From NCBI GenBank assembly GCA_016235915.1, contig JACRIC010000096.1, positions 1-8,512 on the forward strand: DNA of 8,512 nt, read 5' to 3'. This DNA is from Candidatus Peregrinibacteria bacterium. Lineage in GTDB: Bacteria > Patescibacteriota > Gracilibacteria > UBA1369 > JACRIC01. Of this stretch, positions 6,169 through 8,512 are shown piece after piece. The notes below the pieces were generated by a model that had not been told where the DNA came from, did no database searches, and saw nothing but the letters and a program-made list of their open reading frames with translations. The translations under genes and the position numbers were made by a program. Numbering within the stretch: position 1 is the first letter of the stretch; the number at the start of each line of letters is the position of its first letter.

Positions 6169-6244
6169 GACGAACGTAGCTCAATGGTAGAGCGCCAGAT
6201 TGTGGATCTGGTGGTTGCGGGTTCGAGCCCCGTCGTTCGTCCCA
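6169..6244 (+). tRNA. tRNA-His, anticodon GTG
   Basis: The full cloverleaf folds by eye: acceptor ACGAACG/CGTTCGT (7 bp), D stem GCTC/GAGC with loop AATGGTA, anticodon stem CCAGA/TCTGG with loop TTGTGGA (anticodon GTG at 6202-6204), a five-base variable loop, and T stem GCGGG/CCCGT with loop TTCGAGC. G at 6169 is the extra G-1, opposite discriminator C73 at 6241; this pair is the identity element recognised by bacterial HisRS and confirms the assignment. The CCA end (6242-6244) is encoded in the genome. It lies divergent to hisS, the gene for its own charging enzyme. Confidence 0.97.
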
Positions 6245-6245
6245 A

Positions 6246-6270
6246 GAAATTTTTCCAAAGGAAAAATTTC
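6246..6270. terminator. Hairpin between tRNA-His and the converging ATPase gene
   Basis: A perfect 11-bp inverted repeat, GAAATTTTTCC (6246-6256) and GGAAAAATTTC (6260-6270), has an AAA loop. It begins two bases after the tRNA CCA and lies 20 bases beyond the stop codon of the - strand ATPase gene, so it is placed to end transcription from both sides. There is no clean T-run after the stem on either strand; the stem itself is AT-rich. Confidence 0.55.
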
Positions 6271-6289
6271 CTATCTTCGCGAGAGTTCC

Positions 6290-7438
6290 TTATGTCTTCA
6301 TCACAAAATCCGCCACATTTTCCGGATGGATCACGGTGAAAGCCGTTCCGTGATAAGCGGATGCGAAATCCGAGGGATACCGAATCTTTTTCGTTGTGTT
6401 CCACTTAAATTCAAAAGCCGTCAATCGCCCTCCAACCTCTTCGATATAATCAATTTCCTTGGACGCGTATGTTCTCCAAAAATAGGCATTTGCTTGGCGC
6501 TGGTGATTCCCGAGATATTTCAGCCGTTCCGCCGCACAGAAATTTTCCCATAATGCTCCGATGTCATTTCTGAGTGTCAACGAGTTGAAATTTTGGATAA
6601 CGGCATTTCTGATGCCCAGATCCCAAAAATATATTTTTTGGCTTTTTCGGATTACAGTTCGAAGATTTCGGTGAAATGCGCCCAGCCGAAACACCACAAA
6701 TGCTTCTTCCAGCAAAAAGAGATAACGCTGAATGACGGTCTGATCCACCCCCAATTGCTGAGCGAGTTCATGGAAAGACACCTCCTGCCCGATCTGAAAG
6801 GCGAGAAGCCGCAAGAGTTTCGTGAGGAGTTCGGGCTTTCGCAGGTCTTGAAAAGTAAAAATGTCTTTAAAAAGATAACTTTCTGAAATCTCCAGCAATT
6901 TCTGCTCCGCCTCTTTTTCGCTATCATCTATCAGCCCAGGATACCCGCCAAAACGAAGAAAATGTTCGATGCCTCTTTGCTGTTCGATTTTTGAAAGGCG
7001 GCCAAAACACTCTTCAAAAGAAAGCGGAAAAATCTTAAAGACCATCTTTCTTCCTGTTAAAGGCTCGCTGATTTTATTGGAAAGATCGAAGCTGGAAGAG
7101 CCTGTCGCGATCACTTGGGTTTCGGGATGCTGATCGGCGAGAATTTTCAGGACCAGTCCTATATTTTCGATACGCTGGGCTTCGTCGAGGATAATGAGTT
7201 TTAAGCCTTTTACCGCATTGGCTATTTGAGGTGTCCTCTCGTAGGAAAACTGTTCGCGTACATCGGGGAAATCGCAGTTGAAATATTCTGCGGCATCTGG
7301 ATGTTTTGTGAGGAGATATTTGACAAGCGTAGTTTTTCCAGATTGCCGCGGACCATAAATAACGACGATGCGATGATCTTTTTTTCTTTTTGATATATGT
7401 TTTTCGACGCTCGACACAATCGTTCTTGGGATTTTCAT
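6290..7438 (-). CDS. AAA_14/DUF4143-type ATPase
   Basis: This encodes 382 aa. The N-terminal AAA domain has Walker A GPRQSGKTT (29-37), Walker B LIILDEAQ (81-88) and a sensor-1-like TGSSS (112-116). The family-typical LRFGGYPGL (161-169) follows, then a winged-helix region (about 221-252: SFHELAQQLGVDQTVIQRYL). The C-terminal part is the DUF4143 region and resembles a PD-(D/E)XK fold: LWENF (Glu298), KEIDYI (Asp330) and FEFKW (Glu343, Lys345). Family members are widespread, often mobile, and mostly of unknown role; the full domain set is intact here. The ATG at 7438 is supported by AAGGAA six to seven bases upstream. It has its own promoter (7472-7500) embedded in the end of the upstream gene. 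A role in defence or in regulating neighbouring genes is possible but not shown. Confidence 0.92.
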   Translation of the reverse strand: MKIPRTIVSSVEKHISKRKKDHRIVVIYGPRQSGKTTLVKYLLTKHPDAAEYFNCDFPDVREQFSYERTPQIANAVKGLKLIILDEAQRIENIGLVLKILADQHPETQVIATGSSSFDLSNKISEPLTGRKMVFKIFPLSFEECFGRLSKIEQQRGIEHFLRFGGYPGLIDDSEKEAEQKLLEISESYLFKDIFTFQDLRKPELLTKLLRLLAFQIGQEVSFHELAQQLGVDQTVIQRYLFLLEEAFVVFRLGAFHRNLRTVIRKSQKIYFWDLGIRNAVIQNFNSLTLRNDIGALWENFCAAERLKYLGNHQRQANAYFWRTYASKEIDYIEEVGGRLTAFEFKWNTTKKIRYPSDFASAYHGTAFTVIHPENVADFVMKT

Positions 7439-7465
7439 AAGATTTCCTTGAATTTTCAGACTACA

Positions 7466-7493
7466 CTCATAATTTTATATGAAATTTTATGAG
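7466..7493. promoter_or_regulatory. Inverted repeat over the ATPase promoter (operator candidate)
   Basis: CTCATAA (7466-7472) and TTATGAG (7487-7493) form a perfect 7-bp inverted repeat with 14 bases between. It brackets the -10 box of the ATPase promoter, and the right arm includes the stop codon of the upstream gene. A dimeric repressor could bind here; the ligand is unknown, but the ATPase carries a winged-helix-like region. Confidence 0.35.
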
Positions 7494-7500
7494 TTTGCAA
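7472..7500 (-). promoter_or_regulatory. Promoter of the AAA ATPase gene
   Basis: On the - strand, TTGCAA (7500-7495) is followed by 17 bases and TAAAAT (7477-7472). Transcription would start near 7465, about 27 bases before the ATG. The -35 box lies within the last codons of the 271-aa gene. Confidence 0.6.
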
Positions 7501-8302
7501 GTGATTCTGAGCCCTTCAAACCCTCCGCCAGCTCCTTCTGGTTTTCTACTTGATCTTTTACTTTTTCCACCAAGCCGCGCAGGATAAATTCTGCAAATTC
7601 TTTTATTACGGTCACGTCACTGTCGATGCCGTGCCCTTGGATACATTCGTGAAGGACATGCGCAGTGAGGCGGATTAGCATGGGCTGGATTTTTTCGTTG
7701 TTTTTTTTGTCGTTTTTCGGCTCAGCTTCATCTTCTTCATTTGGAAAAATCGGCAATTGCCAACTCGGAATCCCTTTTTCATGCACCAAGATCGTATTCA
7801 AAATTTTATGGGGCATGCCGGTCGCGGATTCGAGCATATTTTTTCCCCATAAATCAATCTGAATCCGAATTTTGAGCGGAATCACTTTTGTCATATCTGC
7901 TTGCGTGACTATTTCGCGGCGCTCACGGCTTTCCTCATATGAATGAGCATGGCGCCTCTCCAAATCCTCTGAAACTCCAGCCGGCAGAGCGAGAAACACC
8001 TCGGTTTCCTTCTGAATGTCTTCGTTCCCGAGCAAAATCACGCTCAAAAGAAATTCCGCGGGAATATTGAGCTCGAGGCAACGAGAAATCAGCAGAACCA
8101 AATCGGTTTTCTGGCTCGTTTGGATGAAGCGCAGGAGAATTTTCACGAGCTTGCCTTCCTTTTTCTTTTGCTTGTGTTCGGCTTTCTGGAGGGCTTTTAT
8201 CTGGGCAGAATTGGCCTTCATCTGCTCCTTGAAGCGCTCGAAAGCGCCGGGATCCATCGCATCCCCTTGATCGAGTCCGGAAAAAACTTCGAAATCACTC
8301 AC
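7487..8302 (-). CDS. Charged cytoplasmic orphan protein downstream of rpmA
   Basis: This encodes 271 aa from a GTG at 8302, with no signal peptide or membrane segment. Residues about 20-50 form a Lys/Gln-rich helix (QIKALQKAEHKQKKKEGK), probably coiled coil, followed by a hydrophobic helical region (51-106: LVKILLRFIQ, EFLLSVILLG). A second conserved-looking block is at about 135-185 (MTKVIPLKIRIQIDLWGKN), then an acidic/Asn/Lys linker (188-204) and a C-terminal helical part. No family is recognised. Start choice is uncertain: a downstream ATG at 8257 (256 aa) has AAGGGG five bases upstream (8263-8268), while the GTG has no Shine-Dalgarno; TAA at 8318-8320 (- strand) blocks any longer form. 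HECIQGHG (218-225) is not a zinc-protease motif. It lies 89 bases after rpmA on the same strand, with palindromic copy B between, and may be read through from the ribosomal operon. Confidence 0.8.
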   Translation of the reverse strand: MSDFEVFSGLDQGDAMDPGAFERFKEQMKANSAQIKALQKAEHKQKKKEGKLVKILLRFIQTSQKTDLVLLISRCLELNIPAEFLLSVILLGNEDIQKETEVFLALPAGVSEDLERRHAHSYEESRERREIVTQADMTKVIPLKIRIQIDLWGKNMLESATGMPHKILNTILVHEKGIPSWQLPIFPNEEDEAEPKNDKKNNEKIQPMLIRLTAHVLHECIQGHGIDSDVTVIKEFAEFILRGLVEKVKDQVENQKELAEGLKGSESLANS

Positions 8303-8335
8303 GGGTTTTACTCTGGCTTATGAAGTACTCCCTAG

Positions 8336-8390
8336 GAGATTGCTTCGTCGTTGCCCTTCGACAAGCTCAGGGCAACTCCTCGCAATGACA
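8336..8390 (-). repeat. Palindromic element, copy B, just after the rpmA stop
   Basis: This 55-base element has ends GAGATTGC (8336-8343) and GCAATGACA (8382-8390); ATTGC pairs with GCAAT. An inner stem TTGCCCT (8351-8357)/AGGGCAA (8369-8375) encloses TCGACAAGCTC. The ends match copy A (4726-4782), with the inner part replaced. Read on the - strand it starts TGTCATTGCGAGGAG, a form I recall as a dispersed repeat in many environmental genomes. It begins two bases after the rpmA TAA (8392-8394) and could act as an mRNA 3'-end hairpin. Confidence 0.75.
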
Positions 8391-8391
8391 T

Positions 8392-8512
8392 TTACTCGAC
8401 ATTCACCATCATATCGCGATAAATCCTTCCGTCATATTTCCCTTGTCGTTTTTCCTGAAAGGCAACAACGCCGGTTTTGAGAGCAAAGAGCGTAAAATCC
8501 TTGCCCATCCCA
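8392..8512 (-). CDS. rpmA: Ribosomal protein L27, C-terminal part (5' end outside window)
   Basis: The last 40 residues are present, starting GMGKDFTLFALKTGVVAFQE and ending with a beta-strand RIYRDMMVNVE before TAA. The 'GMG.D.TLFAL..G.V.F' sequence is the conserved core of bL27, a large-subunit protein near the peptidyl-transferase centre, and the following basic 'K..GK.DGR.Y' stretch and short V/E end fit the family. The remaining N-terminal half lies beyond the window edge. In bacteria rpmA usually follows rplU (L21), which would be expected at higher coordinates. The palindromic copy B starts two bases after the stop codon. Confidence 0.88.
   Translation of the reverse strand, partial: GMGKDFTLFALKTGVVAFQEKRQGKYDGRIYRDMMVNVE

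Noticed and set aside
5523..6170. 215-codon open frame antisense to hisS.
   Set aside because: It is a shadow of the hisS codon pattern, with no ribosome site and no recognisable protein; hisS is certain in this interval.
6169..7438. tRNA-His as attachment site of an integrated island carrying the AAA ATPase.
   Set aside because: No integrase is present and I found no second copy of the tRNA 3' end within the window.
7625..7655. Zinc-protease motif HECIQGHG in the 271-aa orphan.
   Set aside because: The spacing is not HExxH and no third-ligand motif follows.
1..8512. Recoded UGA (Gracilibacteria/Absconditabacteria genetic code).
   Set aside because: TGA ends hisS, the 120-aa gene and the metallopeptidase gene at sensible places, and no conserved gene contains an internal TGA.

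Overview
The window reads as a piece of chromosome from an uncultured, reduced-genome bacterium, most likely of the Candidate Phyla Radiation (Patescibacteria), possibly near Peregrinibacteria. This rests on the type of orphan proteins present: a small helical protein resembling DUF5663, a large membrane-associated protein of no known family, and a charged cytoplasmic orphan next to rpmA. UGA acts as a normal stop (end of hisS, end of the metallopeptidase gene), which argues against the UGA=Gly lineages Gracilibacteria and Absconditabacteria. Taxonomy is an inference.

Layout, left to right. (1) 1-3164, + strand: the tail of an unidentified basic protein, a 120-aa helical protein, and an 885-aa membrane-associated orphan joined to it by an ATGA overlap. 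A weak terminator-like hairpin lies in the last codons of the long gene. (2) 3216-4139, + strand: an extended -10 promoter driving a secreted HEIGH zinc metallopeptidase, followed by an ATGA-coupled 45-codon ORF of doubtful status. (3) 4164-4713, + strand: an autoregulated-looking toxin-antitoxin operon with an AbrB/MazE-type antitoxin and an overlapping RelE/ParE-type toxin. (4) 4726-6270: hisS on the - strand and tRNA-His on the + strand, transcribed divergently from promoters whose predicted -35 boxes overlap; an 11-bp hairpin follows the tRNA. (5) 6290-7500, - strand: an AAA_14/DUF4143 ATPase with its own promoter and a possible operator. (6) 7487-8512, - strand: a charged orphan protein and, upstream of it, the 3' end of rpmA (ribosomal protein L27).

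The most notable observation is a pair of palindromic elements (4726-4782 and 8336-8390), 57 and 55 bp long. They share the termini GAGATT-SC...GS-AATGACA, with a compensatory base-pair change between copies, but have different inner hairpins. Both sit at the 3' end of a conserved translation gene (hisS, rpmA), in the same orientation relative to that gene. The hisS copy supplies the last 14 codons and the stop codon. Other points of interest are the divergent hisS/tRNA-His pair with overlapping -35 boxes, the AbrB+RelE pairing with a repeat-rich operator, and the unclassified 120-aa/885-aa operon. I see no CRISPR array, integrase, transposase or phage gene, and no gene-free stretch longer than about 110 bases.
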